Positions 48,601 through 58,833 of a stretch of DNA of 64,000 nt are shown one piece after another. The notes below the pieces were generated by a model that searched no databases, was not told the DNA's origin, and saw nothing but the letters and a program-made list of their open reading frames with translations. Positions within the stretch are counted from its first letter, which is position 1. Every line of letters starts with the position of its first letter. A program made the translations under genes and the position numbers. Source of the stretch: Benincasa hispida (taxonomy: Eukaryota; Streptophyta; Magnoliopsida; Cucurbitales; Cucurbitaceae); the NCBI RefSeq assembly GCF_009727055.1, contig NC_052356.1, positions 5,511,363 to 5,575,362 of the forward strand. The letters run 5' to 3'.

Positions 48601-51600
48601 AAACAAAAACAAGGCGCAATGGGCTCTCCCTCCGCTCCTAGTCACTAAGTTGTGCTATTCAGTCCTCGGCTCAGGGGGACTCCACCAAGAGATTCTTTCT
48701 CTCACGTAATTTCACTCATTCCACTTCCGTGCCGGAGGAAATGGGATGAGAACATAACTTTCATTGAAAAAAATGAAAGACTACACGAGCATACAAAAAA
48801 AGAGAGACCAACTACATAAGAAGCTCCTTTTTCCATTGCTTGACCAATCCCTCGAACTTTCCTTGAAAAAAAAAAAAGAGAACATTGAATACAAGGGCAA
48901 CCCAAAAATAGGGCTCCTAAACTAACTACACAAAGGGCTCCAATCCAAAAGAATCAGACCAATATCATAATTACATTGCTGATGTTTGGTGTCTCGAAGG
49001 TTTCTAATGGACCATGAATCTCAGAAGAAACCTGAAGGATAATGAAATTGTTGAATGGGCTGCTCTCACCCACCTTATTCCCTCGATCCATCTTACACAG
49101 GATATTTGGGTCTGGAAATTGGATAGCAGTGATTTATTTTCTGTCAAATCTATTATTTCTCACCTTGAACCAGGCACTGAATCTCCTATGAAGACTATCT
49201 CTATATGGAAATTTCCTTGCCCTAAAAGAGTTGAATTTCTTCCATGGGAGATTGTCCATTCATGCCTAAATACTATGGACGGGCTCCAAAAAGATGTCCT
49301 TGGCTCCAAATCTCACCATCATGGTGCTGCATTTGTGAAAAGCATGAAGAAACACAGAATCATATCTTCTTCCACTGTCCCTTTGCTGTGAAAATCTGGG
49401 CTGTTATCTTCCCTGCTTCTGGTTGGCATATTGCTGCCCTGTTGGACACCATATCATGGATCAGAATGTTGTTCATTGATCACCCTTTCAAGGAAACAAA
49501 AGGACAGCTGTGGGCTAGCATAATTCGAGCTACTCTGCGGAAAATTTGGGATGAGAGGAACTGGCAGCTGTGGGCTAGCATAATTCGAGCCACTTTGTGG
49601 AAAATTTGGGATGAGAGGAACTCAAGGATTTTTAAGGGACAAGAAAGATTGCCCAAAGATATTCTTGAATTATCTTTATTTAATGCTTTTTTCAGGTGTA
49701 AAAATTATCTAAACCCTTTCATACTTTCAGCTTGAATTTTCTTGTACCTAACTGAAAAACCAATTTGTAACCCCCTACTCTGGGCTCCTTTTGTACCACT
49801 TTAAATATTTCATTCATCAATCAAATTGTTTCTCGACCAAAAAAAGATATCACCATTACAAAACGGTCTGAAGACCTATATCCAAATGGGAAGCATTAAA
49901 CCTCACCAACTCCCAAATCTCCTCTCTACACTTCTGCACATCCCTAAAGATATTAATACTACATTTCAACCAAATACCCCACAGGAAGGCCCTTTTTTGT
50001 AATTACATAGGAAGTTGTTAGTTGTTATAGTTAGTTAATCGTTTTGTAACTAACCTCTTCTATAAATAAGGCCCTCATCTTTCATTTTGAGGAGAGATTC
50101 ATTTTGATAAACTTTCTAGAGTTTGGTTTGACACCAAAGTAGTATCATAGCAGTCCAAGACTCCTCGGACCAATGGCCAGAAAAAGAAACCAGCCAGTGG
50201 GTGGAAACATTCACCAAGAGCAAAAGGTGGTGGAGTTCCCCACCCTCTCGCCAAAATCCTCCTTGAGACACTTGCTGTCCGTAGAGGCCTCTGTGGTAGA
50301 GATTTACAGAACAAGATGAGCACGGTGCAAGAAACGTTGGAAGCTTTATCAAGGAAGATCAAGATGATGTCGGCAGCACCGCAAAACCAAGAAATTTCCC
50401 AACCATTCGTTCAAGAATGGGGAAGGAGAGGAAGAAGGGGTCTTGGGCATTCATGGAGGCTACGTGCTTGCCAAGAAAATCATCAAGAAAGGAAGCAAGA
50501 TAATCTTTTCGGCGGAGAATACCCTCCGGATCATCAAGAACCTTGGCCACATTATTAAGAACCACAGCCAAACTATCAAGAATGCAACCAAGAATTCCAA
50601 GATTAAAGTTCTTCTAGTGGGGAGAAGCAAAACGTTGAGTTTGATGAGTTTAGGAGAAGAGCGAATGGCTATTATGGAGGTAGAAGGGAACCTCAAGAAT
50701 TCAAGATGAAAATTGACTTACCGAGCTATGATGGGAAGCATAACATTGAGTTGTTCTTGGATTGGATCAAGAATACCGAGAATTTCTTCAATTACATGAA
50801 CACCCCCGATCATAAGACAGTCCACTTAGTAGTGTTGAAATTAAAAAGGTGGTGCCTCGGCATGGTGGGATCAACTAGAAGGAAATCGACAAAGAAGGGG
50901 CAAAGGACCAATTCGGTCAAGGGAGAAGATGAAGAATTAAATGAGTCACACTCCAAGAGAATTACAAGAAAAGGGCCATGGGAGACTGCCTTAAGCAAGA
51001 CAAGTGGCCTGCCGAATACATCCCACAATCAGCCATCATCCTCGAAGGAGAAGGAGCAGGATAAACCCGATGATAAGAATGAAAAGAAAGAAGATCTTGA
51101 ACTCAAGAAGAAAGCCCACAATCCATACAATCGTCCCTCACTTGGCAAATGCTTTTGATGTGGCCAAAGTGGGCACCTTTCCAATGCTTGCCCTCAACGA
51201 GAAACAGTTGCAATGGTAGAAGAAGACGATTTTTGTGGAGACGATAAGGGATTAGAGGAGAAGGCAGAATTTCTTGAACCCGATGAGGGGATAGACTATC
51301 TTGTGTTCTTCAACGAATTTTGATTGCACCAAAGAGAGAATCTCACCCCACAAAGGCATTTCCTTTTCAAAACCCGTTGTACAATCCATACCAAGGTATG
51401 TGATGTCATTATTGACAGTGTCAGCAGTGAAAACTTTGTGTCAAAGAAGTTCATGACAGCACTAAATCTCAAAGTGGAACCTCATCCTAGTCCATACAAA
51501 ATTGGGTGGATTAAGAAGGGAGGTGAAGCACAGGTTAGTGAGATTTGTTCAGTCCCTCATTCATTTGGAAATAGCTACAAAGATCAAGTGTTCGATGTGC

Positions 51601-54458
51601 TAGAAATGTATGTATGCCATGTCTTGTTGGGATGTCCGTGGCAATATGACACTCGGACTACACACAAAGGGAGGGAAAATACTTACGAGTTTCAATGGAT
51701 GGACAAGAAAGTAGTATTGTTGCCTTTAAACAAGAAGAATGAAGATGGAATCAACTCCAAGAAGAGTGAGAGAAACCATCTCTTCATCATAATTAGTGGG
51801 AAGAAATTTGCTAAAGAAAGGGAAGCTGACATCTAGGGGTTGGTAGTTTCTGGCAGTAAAGTGGAAGTAACAGTTCACAAAATTCCTCCACAAGTACAAG
51901 TCTTTGTTTGAAAAATTTCAGAAAATTAAAGAAGATCCCATAAACTTACCTCCTCTACATGGGATTCAATACAACACTAACCTAATTCCAGGAGCTTAAC
52001 TTCCTCACTTACCACATTATCGAATGAGCTCAAAGGAGTACGAAATTCTACACCGACACAGAAGAACCTACTCAAGAAAGGCCACATCCAACCAAGCTTG
52101 AGTCCATGTGCAGTGCCCGCCCTTCTTACTCCAAAGAAGGGTGGAAGTTGGAGGATGTGTGTAGATAGCCGAGCAATCAACCGAATAACTGTAAAATACC
52201 GCTTCCCAATCCCAAAAATCAGTGACTTACTTGATCAACTTGGAGGGACATTGATCTTCTCAAAGATTGATTTGAAGAGTGGCTACCATCAAATACAAAT
52301 AAGGTCAGGCGATAAGCGAAAAACGGCTTTCAAGACTAATGAAGGACTCTTTGAATGGCTTGTCATGTCATTCAGACTTTCAAATGCCCCTAGCACATTT
52401 ATGAGGCACATGAACTAAGAACTACATCCTTTCCTTAATAAATTTAAGGTAGTTTATTTTGATGACTTTTTGGTCTATAGCAAGAATGAAAAACATTTTC
52501 AGCACCTACATGATCTTGAATGAATTGTATATCAACCTCAAGAAATGCATTTTCCTTGTTCAAGAAATTTCATTTCTTGGCTTCCTCATTGGCAGAGAAC
52601 AAATATGGATGGATGAGAAGAAAATTGAAGCAATTAGATGTTGGACGGTTCCTACATCAGTCAAGGATATCCAAAGCCAGCCTTGGCCTAGCATCCTTCT
52701 ATAAAAGTTAATTAAGAACTTCAGCTCAATCACAGCCCCTATCACAGATTGCTTGAAGAAAGGGAACTTCTTTGGGGGACAAAAACTGCAAGACAGCTTT
52801 GAAAATATCAAAGAAAGACTTAGTACCAGTCCTGTCTTAAAGCTTCCAGACTTCTTAAACCCTTTTGAAGTAGCAGTGGACGCCTGTGGTGTGGGAATTG
52901 GGGCTGTCCTATCTCAACAAGGGCATCTGGTTGAATATTTTAGTGAAAAGCTTAGTCCTTCAAGGCAAGCTTGGAGCACTTATGAACAAGAGTTATATGC
53001 TCTTGTCCGAGCATTAAAGTAGTGGGAGCACTACTTAACACCCGAGCAATTCCTTTTATTGACCAATCACCTCTCATTGAAATTGTTGAAAATAGAGGGC
53101 TTCACCATTTAACCCTAGGGAAATTTTAGTAATTTACCTTCGTCCTACGATGTATTAGGGTTTCCTACCAGTCTATTTATATTTGTGCCCTCTACTGTAT
53201 GTATTATCAGAAAATAATAAAAAAGTGTTATGTATCGTGGTTTTTTCTCCCTGTTCTAGGGTTTTCCACGTAAAACGTTGTGTGTTATTTTCTTCTTTTA
53301 TTTTCATCATGGTATCAGAGCATGGCGATTAAACCCTAGCTGTCATCGATGAAAATCAACCAAGAGAATCACAATCACCACCAACCGGCAACAATGGCAT
53401 CAATGTCGCCGACACAGCCACCACTGTACAGGCTGTCGTGGAACGGTATTTTCAAACGATGCTTCGACATCTCCTCCAGCCGGCGCAACAGTCGAGTGAA
53501 GCCCAGCCGATCACTTTCCCAATCGAGTCGAGAAGTGTCCAGACAGGGCCAATTCAACTAGCCACACTCCCGGTTGAGTCGAGAAACCTTCAGTGGGCGG
53601 CGACACAGCCAACTGTTGATCCGATCGGGTCGAACTACCCTTCTATTTAAAGGCTATCTAAAGATATATAAAGGCTATAGAAACCCTAATACAGAAAAAC
53701 AAGGGAAAATAGGGCAAAGTAAAAAGACTAAAAAGCCCTTAGGGCTAATACATAACAACCCTTCTATTTTCAACCATTGATACTACATTCCAACCAAATA
53801 CCCCACAAAATAGCAAAGAAACTAGCTTGCCATAAAACAGAACCCTGTTCTTGGAAAGGAGAGCTCAAAACTACTTACAACAAAGAACAATCATCCCTGT
53901 TCTGAGCTCTAATTATTCCAAAACAACACTGCCATTGATCCCACAAGAAATCCGTGAATTAGCACTCCCACAACAAATGATTCTCCTGATGCCTCTGCCA
54001 AAGAATGCATCGTAGCATATGCAAGACGAAGGAGGGATGTCATTCAAGTTTTCAACACGATCCAAGGCATTGGCTCTTCCAACTAAAACTAGCCAAGCAA
54101 AAACCTCAAGCGTTTTTGGAACTTGTATATTCCACAAAGAAGAGAAGACTAAAGCCTTAAGTGCAGGGGAAAAGGATAAAAGATTAAAATAGGAATGACA
54201 AGAAAACCCCCCAGCAGGGTCGGGGACCACCTCCTGACATCCCTCCTCACTAGGAACAATAAGACGATCTCAAAGGATAACAAGATTCGCCACCTCAACC
54301 ACCTCTCTATTAGAAAGAGGGCCATGAAAACCCAATGAAATCAAGGAATGTTAGGAGAAGACAACTCCAAAGCTATAGGATGCAACTTCTAGTATGAGAT
54401 AAAGTAAAGACAAGAGAATAAGTAAAAAAAAGGTTCACCTCCCACCCACCAATCCTCC

Positions 54459-54514
<56 letters not shown>

Positions 54515-57500
54515 ACATTAAAGTCATCCCCCATAGAATAATTCATGAAACAAGAACACGAGAGAAGACCCAAAGATATAACTTAATTTACAAGGCCCCC
54601 CACCCCCCGTCGCAAGTTCCAACCAAAAGTGTGAGGGTCATACCTACTCCCAATTATTCTAAACCCCAACGTGTCGATCTCCCGCTGGCTTGTTGCAACC
54701 ATTACCCATTCCCAACTAGATCTGGGAAGATATCTCCATGGACTTTATCGAAAGGCTCCTCAAATCGTACAGATATGACTCAGTCTTCGTGGTGGTTGAT
54801 AGATTGAGCAAGTATGCACATTTCTTAGCCCTCGACCATCCTTCACAACAAAAACGATTGCCCCATTGTTTATGCGTAAAATTGTGCGGCTCCATGGGAT
54901 ACCAAAGTTCATTGTTTCCAATTGCAACAAAATTTTCATTAGTCACTTCTGGACAAAGCCCTTTAGTAATGAAGTAGCTCCAAGAAGACTTCAAGATGAT
55001 TCTTACTAATAATGAAAATTTGAGATAGAACCTATTTATACATGGTCTCTAGGTAACCAATTGAAGTAACCTAGACAACTGGTTGACATAAGACCAAAAC
55101 TACTAACAATTGGTTATGGATATTTGAGTAACCAGTTACAACTTACAACAAGTATTACACTATATACAATTGACTAAACAGGACTCTAAATATAAGACAA
55201 TGGTTGGACTTTACAATGAGACTTCCTACATCATTTAGACTACAGTGAACAGCTTAAAAGGAACATGGCTTTTCATCCACAAACAGATGGACAATCTAAA
55301 GCAAAGAACAAATTCCTTATGACGTTGGAGAGAAGCCTAAAATGTGGAGTAATTGGGTGTCATGGGCGCAATATTGGTATAATACCAATTATCGAGCTTC
55401 CATTAATTCCACTCCATTTATGATTGTGTGTCCTCCCTCTCCACTAATATCATACGAAGACACAAAGACAGTGATGAATCTATGGATCAACATTTGAAGG
55501 ATTGGGACCTCGCTATTTTAGCCTTGAAGGATAAGTTGGCTAAAGGCCCAAAAATGAAGTATATCGACACTCGTCAAGGGAAGAAGTGTTTTAAGTGGGA
55601 GATATGGTTTATCTGAAAATAAGGCCCTATCGACAACAACGCTTGACACGAAAGAAATTTTTTGGGCCCTTGGAAGTGTTGGCAAAATAGGGAACGATGG
55701 CTTATTTGATAGACATGCCTTCATCTGTACGGATCTACCCATTTTCCATGTTTCTCAACTGAATAAGGCATTGGGCACAGGTACTCAAGTGCAACAAGAC
55801 CTCTCCTTTTTAACAATTGAAGGCTACTCATTGGTATGAAAAAGAGCAAGAGTGGGAAGTTCTCATCTTGTACAAAGGACAACTAAAGCATGATGCCACC
55901 TAGGAATTGTATGCCATAATTAACAATCAGTTTCCTCAATTCTTCCTTGAGGATAAGGCATTTCTTCTCCAGGGGTAATGCTAGGCCTCCAATACATAAG
56001 GTTTATTCCAAGAGGGGCAAGAAGGGAATTTCGCCCAAGATTGTTGTTCAATCGGACGCACGTTGCTATGGAGGGAAAGGATTGTCATTATATGTTTTGC
56101 TTTAGGGTAGTAGAAGACTCTCAGGTTCTTAAGGGAGAAAAACCAGCAATCTTGAATTTTCTGTAGGAACTCTCACGTTGTTGAGTATTATCTTGTTCTT
56201 GCTTATTTCCTTATTTTATGCTCTTTGGTTCTCGATAAACTCTAATCGAGATTGTAGGAAGTTATCTTGCTTATTGAATATCAAGAACAGTAAGGAATAT
56301 TGTTACATAATCTTCAAGCTAGAAATTTCTTCAAAGGACAAAAACCTATTTGAATTGATCCTTTCTCCGATCCTGAAGAGAATTCTCCTCGATGTGGAAG
56401 GTACAATTTTTAAAAAGGTGAAATACGTTGTGCAGCAGGTTTTGCATGGATGAGTTAACACAATGGATCGAATCTCAGCCAGCAGGTCCTCTTTGGTTGA
56501 GTCTCGATGTTGTATTCTCTGAAGAAAGGCGATTGAGGACCTTGATCATATCCTTTTGGAGTGCTCGGGCAGTTTGGTGGTGGTTTCTTTGAGGCTTTCT
56601 ACTATTACGTCGTTAGCTCTCAAGGGTATAGGGAGTCAATTGATTTATTATTCCATTCGGTCTTCCGTGAGAAAGAGTTGTTTTTGTGGCAGGGTGGATT
56701 GTGTGTGATTTTGTGGGGTTAGTGGAGCGAGATAAACAAGAGAATATTCAGGGGGAAGGAGAGCTCCAACAATGTCATTTGGTCTTTTGTTACATTATTT
56801 GTTTTGTCGAGGTCCTTTTTTTTAATAACAAGAGTTGGAGCTTCACTCCCCCATACCCAAAGGCATCTACAAGGTCTTATTACTTGATTGGATCCCCTTG
56901 TACTTGTAGTTGGCCCTCTTTTTTGTGAGTTTTTTACCTTGTAAACTCATTTATTCTTTCACTTTTTTGCCCCAATAGAAGTTAGGTATTTCATCCCAAA
57001 GAAAGAGGGGGAAAAAATAAGTTCTGGTCAAGTAAAATGAGTCCAACGAATAATTACAAAACAGGTTGGAACCAAGTTCCAAAAAGAAACAAAGAATCTA
57101 AGGGAGAACAAACATCACAAGAAGAACTCTCTCTCTCTCTCTCTAGATTCTCCTATTTCTCTCACTTCACAAACCCCATAGAATAGCACAAATCCCAACC
57201 TGCCACAAACCAACTAATGTCAAATAATAGGACATAGTTGATGTCAAAAGGTCTCAAGACTTTCAGTTTAATCTCATCCTCTTTTGACAATCCTGAACAT
57301 TCATCATAATCACCAGCTTTACCCATTTTTTTAAACAAATACACCAGATTCACCCTTGATTAATCAAACATCTAAGACTCTCAAAAACAACACGACCAAC
57401 TTCTACATAGTAATTAAAAACTGCAGAAATATCTAACATGTCAAGAAATTAAGAATAAGCTAAATAGTTGAGATTCTCAAAAATCCTATCCAGTTTACAA

Positions 57501-58824
57501 ATGTATCACTCGACCTCTAATGTTCACTAATCATCCAAATCTTCATAATTGTAAGGAATAGAAAAGAGCTTCATTTACTACTTTATTACCTTTGCTTTAA
57601 AGTCAGATGTTTTGACATTGTTGGTCAAATGTTGTACAAAATGACTACTATCATCAAATTCCTCATCTGAAATTCTTCTAACAAAATTGTTTGAGTTCTG
57701 CACAAGAATTAACAAATATATATGAAAATTCTTAAGTCCTTGCAAAACGAAACAAAAAGAAATAGCTGTAAATAGAAGAGGAAAAACACATAGAAACAAT
57801 GAACTCACATTGAAGACTATTGATTTTATCAATGCCTCATCCTCTTCTTCTAACTTCTTTTCCTGCGAAGTATACATTGTCCAATATGTTATTACAACTT
57901 TCATTGAGAAAAAATGAAAGAATACAAAAGCATACAAAAAAAAAAAAACAAGCCCACAAAACAATATGTTAAGATAGTTAAGATGACGCGCTTTTCATAC
58001 CTTTTCAGCGGTTGTTCGTTGCAAAGCCATAAGCATTGAATCAATACTCACATTTGCGTGTCTGGACTGCAGAACAAACACCCACCAAGTTGTTATAAAC
58101 AATAAACTATACTTAATAATAGAAGATGTTAAAATGGAGGAAACAAATTAGGATCTTGTTTAAAGCCACAACTCCAAGAAATTAATCACAAACCAACAAT
58201 CTTAATGACAAAACAAAGGGTAACAAAAAGAAAACCTTCATAGACTTCATCTCATCCAAAGCAGCAAGGATGTCCATCTCACGTTTGGAATCCAAGGTTC
58301 TATTCTCCAAAGATTTCATTGGGTCCCCCATCTCTTCAGCATTCCTTTTGTGTTTCTCCTTCTCAAAAGCTTCATCCTCCTCACGCCATGGTTCAAAATT
58401 ACGTGTGGCTCCTGATTCTACGACATAGTCTGAGTTTTGGGGGTCTGTTTTAATGGTGAGCTCAGCCGAACATCGGGTACACTTGAAGTAGAACCTAAAA
58501 ATTTGAATTCCCAAATATGTCTGAAATAAAAGGAAAGAAAATACATGAGAAATTAATTGCAAAAGGAACAAACATATTTTAGGTTAAAAAAAAATTAAAA
58601 AAGATATATAAAAGGGATTCTCTTGCCTCACCAATGACGTCCTCCTTGCGAGAATTAAACTTTGTGCCCTTGTATATGTAATTACCACAAGTATTGCACC
58701 GGATGCTCATAGGAAGCATCATACGAACTTTCATTTGCTGGTTTTTGGGCCTACGGACCCTTGGTAGCTTTGATGGATCAAAATCCGGTGGGTAGTATTT
58801 GTTAAGCACCTTCCTCTCTCCCAT
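45615..58824 (-). CDS. YJU2: Splicing factor YJU2 / CCDC94 (CWC16 family)
   Basis: Coding exons: 58824-58627, 58520-58236, 58066-58001, 57862-57809, 57697-57590, 47370-47286, 45805-45615. All phases agree, giving 328 residues. YJU2 joins the spliceosome around the first catalytic step and helps place the branch site. The N terminus ([17 protein letters not shown]) is the family's highly conserved start. The zinc site is visible as C43-x2-C46 (RCNTCG) and C80-x2-C83 (KCTRC). A charged coiled-coil-like part follows ([20 protein letters not shown], then [20 protein letters not shown]). The tail ends LCQYDSDED, like other plant copies. Intron 1 has a GC donor. Intron 5 is 10,219 bp and full of transposons. 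The product is intact by sequence; whether the long intron is spliced efficiently is unknown. Confidence 0.95.
45806..47285 (-). other. Intron 6 of YJU2, with SINE/LINE-like remnants
   Basis: A 1480-bp intron in phase 1 (donor GTAACC, acceptor AACAG). It contains an A-rich AAATAATAAATAAATAAAA next to a tRNA-like AGAAGGTTGAAGTTTCGAAT segment (45985-46030), and a LINE-type 3' tail at 46885-47035 ending in AAATAAATAAATAAAAT. The rest (46290-46780) has open frames without homology. Confidence 0.7.
46885..47035 (+). mobile_element. LINE-type 3' tail
   Basis: TCTCTTTCATTTTATCAATG followed by AAAAGTTTGTTTCCATTGCC and an A/AAAT-rich tail is the form of plant L1-type 3' ends. The body upstream is too eroded to read. 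Confidence 0.45.
47985..48340 (+). pseudogene. LINE reverse transcriptase fragment
   Basis: Across broken frames it reads the L1-type RT start: ELGRIKAPGPN (usual ENKAPGPDGF), then a GEFLKKL piece with a stop, [20 protein letters not shown], and [12 protein letters not shown]. It is truncated on both sides. Confidence 0.75.
48430..48730. other. GC-richer block, possible mitochondrial insert
   Basis: Composition changes abruptly to balanced GC with phrases such as CCACCCAGGGACTGGACAAC, CTCCCTCCGCTCCTAGTCAC and TCCACTTCCGTGCCGGAGG. These look like plant mitochondrial intergenic DNA rather than LINE or LTR sequence. No mitochondrial gene could be named, so this rests on style only. Confidence 0.3.
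48740..48870 (-). mobile_element. LINE 3'-end-like fragment
   Basis: AACTTTCATTGAAAAAAATG followed by AAAGACTACACGAGCATACA matches 57895-57945 (AACTTTCATTGAGAAAAAAT, then GAATACAAAAGCATACAAAA). On the minus strand it has the TTTCATTTTTTTCAATGAAA form of plant LINE 3' ends. Confidence 0.5.
49014..49850 (+). pseudogene. LINE ORF2 C-terminal fragment (zf-RVT domain)
   Basis: The frame reads [18 protein letters not shown], then [20 protein letters not shown], shifting frame to [19 protein letters not shown] and [20 protein letters not shown]. This is the zinc-binding region typical after the RT of plant L1 LINEs: W-x-C-x2-C followed by H-x-F-H-C. It continues with [12 protein letters not shown] and a LINE-like 3' end near 49800-49840. 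A 60-bp in-frame tandem duplication lies at 49505-49624. One frameshift near 49280 breaks it. Confidence 0.85.
49505..49624 (+). repeat. 60-bp in-frame tandem duplication in the LINE
   Basis: 49505-49564 and 49565-49624 differ at only a few bases. Both encode [11 protein letters not shown](R/W)KIWDERN, so twenty residues were doubled without shifting the frame. Confidence 0.95.
50316..51330 (+). pseudogene. Ty3/gypsy gag remnant
   Basis: The capsid start [20 protein letters not shown] is clear, followed by [21 protein letters not shown] frameshift near 50845 carries the homology into another frame ([15 protein letters not shown], 50850-50885). The zinc knuckle near 51140-51195 has a stop in its third position (GKCF, stop, [14 protein letters not shown]). 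Confidence 0.8.
51340..51836 (+). pseudogene. Ty3/gypsy protease remnant
   Basis: An open piece reads [19 protein letters not shown], where the family has D-S-G at the active site; the Gly is Val here. The C-terminal part [20 protein letters not shown] is typical of chromovirus proteases (LLGRPWQ). Likely inactive. Confidence 0.8.
51900..53105 (+). pseudogene. Ty3/gypsy reverse transcriptase and RNase H remnant
   Basis: The open piece at 52098-52418 holds most of RT domains 1-4: [37 protein letters not shown] and [10 protein letters not shown]. The catalytic block reads [13 protein letters not shown] near 52455, in another frame. RNase H follows at 52753-53105 ([36 protein letters not shown]). 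It stops at 53105 where copia-type sequence interrupts. Confidence 0.85.
53105..53650 (+). mobile_element. Copia LTR end, primer site and gag start inserted in the Ty3/gypsy element
   Basis: An LTR end (to about 53308, closing ...TTATTTTCA) is followed by TGGTATCAGAGCATGGCGAT at 53313, the typical copia primer-binding site. A start-of-gag-like, Pro/Gln/Ser-rich stretch follows (53349-53650). Truncated on both sides. Confidence 0.65.
53760..54600 (-). pseudogene. LINE fragment, minus strand
   Basis: The minus-strand open piece at 53913-54230 reads [34 protein letters not shown] and [11 protein letters not shown], the zf-RVT region of plant LINEs. Further upstream on the minus strand SMGDDFNVF (about 54515-54541) resembles the GGDFNV block of LINE endonucleases. 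Most of RT between them is gone, so this is a deleted copy. Confidence 0.7.
54460..54513. repeat. Poly-A tract, 54 bases
   Basis: Fifty-four A on the plus strand. It interrupts the minus-strand LINE fragment just next to its GGDFN-like block, so it is not that LINE's own 3' tail. Length in the assembly may be unreliable. Confidence 0.9.
54655..55975 (+). pseudogene. Ty3/gypsy integrase remnant
   Basis: The catalytic core starts [24 protein letters not shown] near 54720 with [17 protein letters not shown] following. It is cut at 54966 by a 267-bp LTR insertion and resumes at 55234 ([12 protein letters not shown], normally HPQTDGQSE). The C-terminal part near 55700-55770 corresponds to the PVFHVSQLKKALG block. 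Stops are frequent. Confidence 0.8.
54967..55233 (-). mobile_element. 267-bp TRIM-like solo LTR
   Basis: The insertion is flanked by a perfect TTTAG duplication (54962-54966 and 55234-55238). On the minus strand it starts TGATGTAGGAAGTC and ends CTACTTCATTA; a TATAAATAGG promoter box lies at 55031-55040. Removing it and one TTTAG rejoins the integrase block, which proves it is an insertion. The small size fits a TRIM element or a short LTR family. Repeated TAACCAGTTG-like words inside are a recognisable mark. Confidence 0.88.
55976..57000 (+). pseudogene. LINE-like remnant
   Basis: From about 56470 the sequence reads LINE C-terminal pieces in changing frames: [11 protein letters not shown] (zf-RVT H-x3-C form), [13 protein letters not shown] and [10 protein letters not shown]. 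It closes with a 3' end (GTTTTTTACCTTGTAAACTC, ATTTCATCCCAAAGAAAG). 55976-56450 contains open frames (for example 56178-56453) that I cannot assign. Confidence 0.6.
57127..57144. repeat. (CT)n microsatellite
   Basis: Nine CT units in intron 5 of YJU2, outside the transposon-derived part. Confidence 0.8.
57893..57950 (-). repeat. LINE 3'-end-like segment inside the 138-bp intron 3 of YJU2
   Basis: On the minus strand: a T-run, GTATGCTTTTGTATTCTTTC, ATTTTTTCTCAATGAAAGTT. The same arrangement occurs at 48750-48800. It fills roughly two fifths of the small intron 3 (57863-58000). Confidence 0.5.
58625..58626 (-). promoter_or_regulatory. GC splice donor of YJU2 intron 1
   Basis: Exon 1 ends GGT GAG and the intron starts GCAAGA. 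Only this junction (GAG then GCAAGA) joins in frame to the exon starting ACATATTTGGGA at 58520. The nearby GT (ATTG then GTGAGG) would give the wrong frame. GC-AG introns are a minor class handled by the major spliceosome, with the AG/GCAAG context seen here. Confidence 0.88.
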
Positions 58825-58833
58825 TTTATCTCA

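Larger units (their letters stand above)
50000..55975 (+). mobile_element. Degenerate Ty3/gypsy element in YJU2 intron 5
   Basis: The end of an LTR-like leader (about 50005-50150, with CTTCTATAAATAAGGCCCTC) leads to a primer-site-like TAGTATCATAGCAG. Then gag, protease, RT, RNase H (to 53105), an insertion of about 1.55 kb, and integrase (54655-55975) follow in chromovirus order. The Tekay/Reina-like spelling ([32 protein letters not shown]) suggests a chromovirus. Multiple stops and frameshifts make it inactive. No 3' LTR was identified. Confidence 0.8.
47371..57589 (-). other. Intron 5 of YJU2, 10.2 kb of nested transposons
   Basis: The intron runs from donor GTAATA (57589) to acceptor TTGCAG (47371) and keeps phase 0. 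Contents on the plus strand: LINE RT piece 47985-48340; organelle-like block 48430-48730; LINE 3' sequence 48740-48860; LINE C-terminal part 49014-49850; Ty3/gypsy element about 50000-55975, itself broken by copia and LINE sequence (53105-54655) and a TRIM-like LTR (54967-55233); and another LINE remnant, about 55980-57000. Its neighbour introns are 106-169 bp, so it has been enlarged some sixty-fold. Confidence 0.9.
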
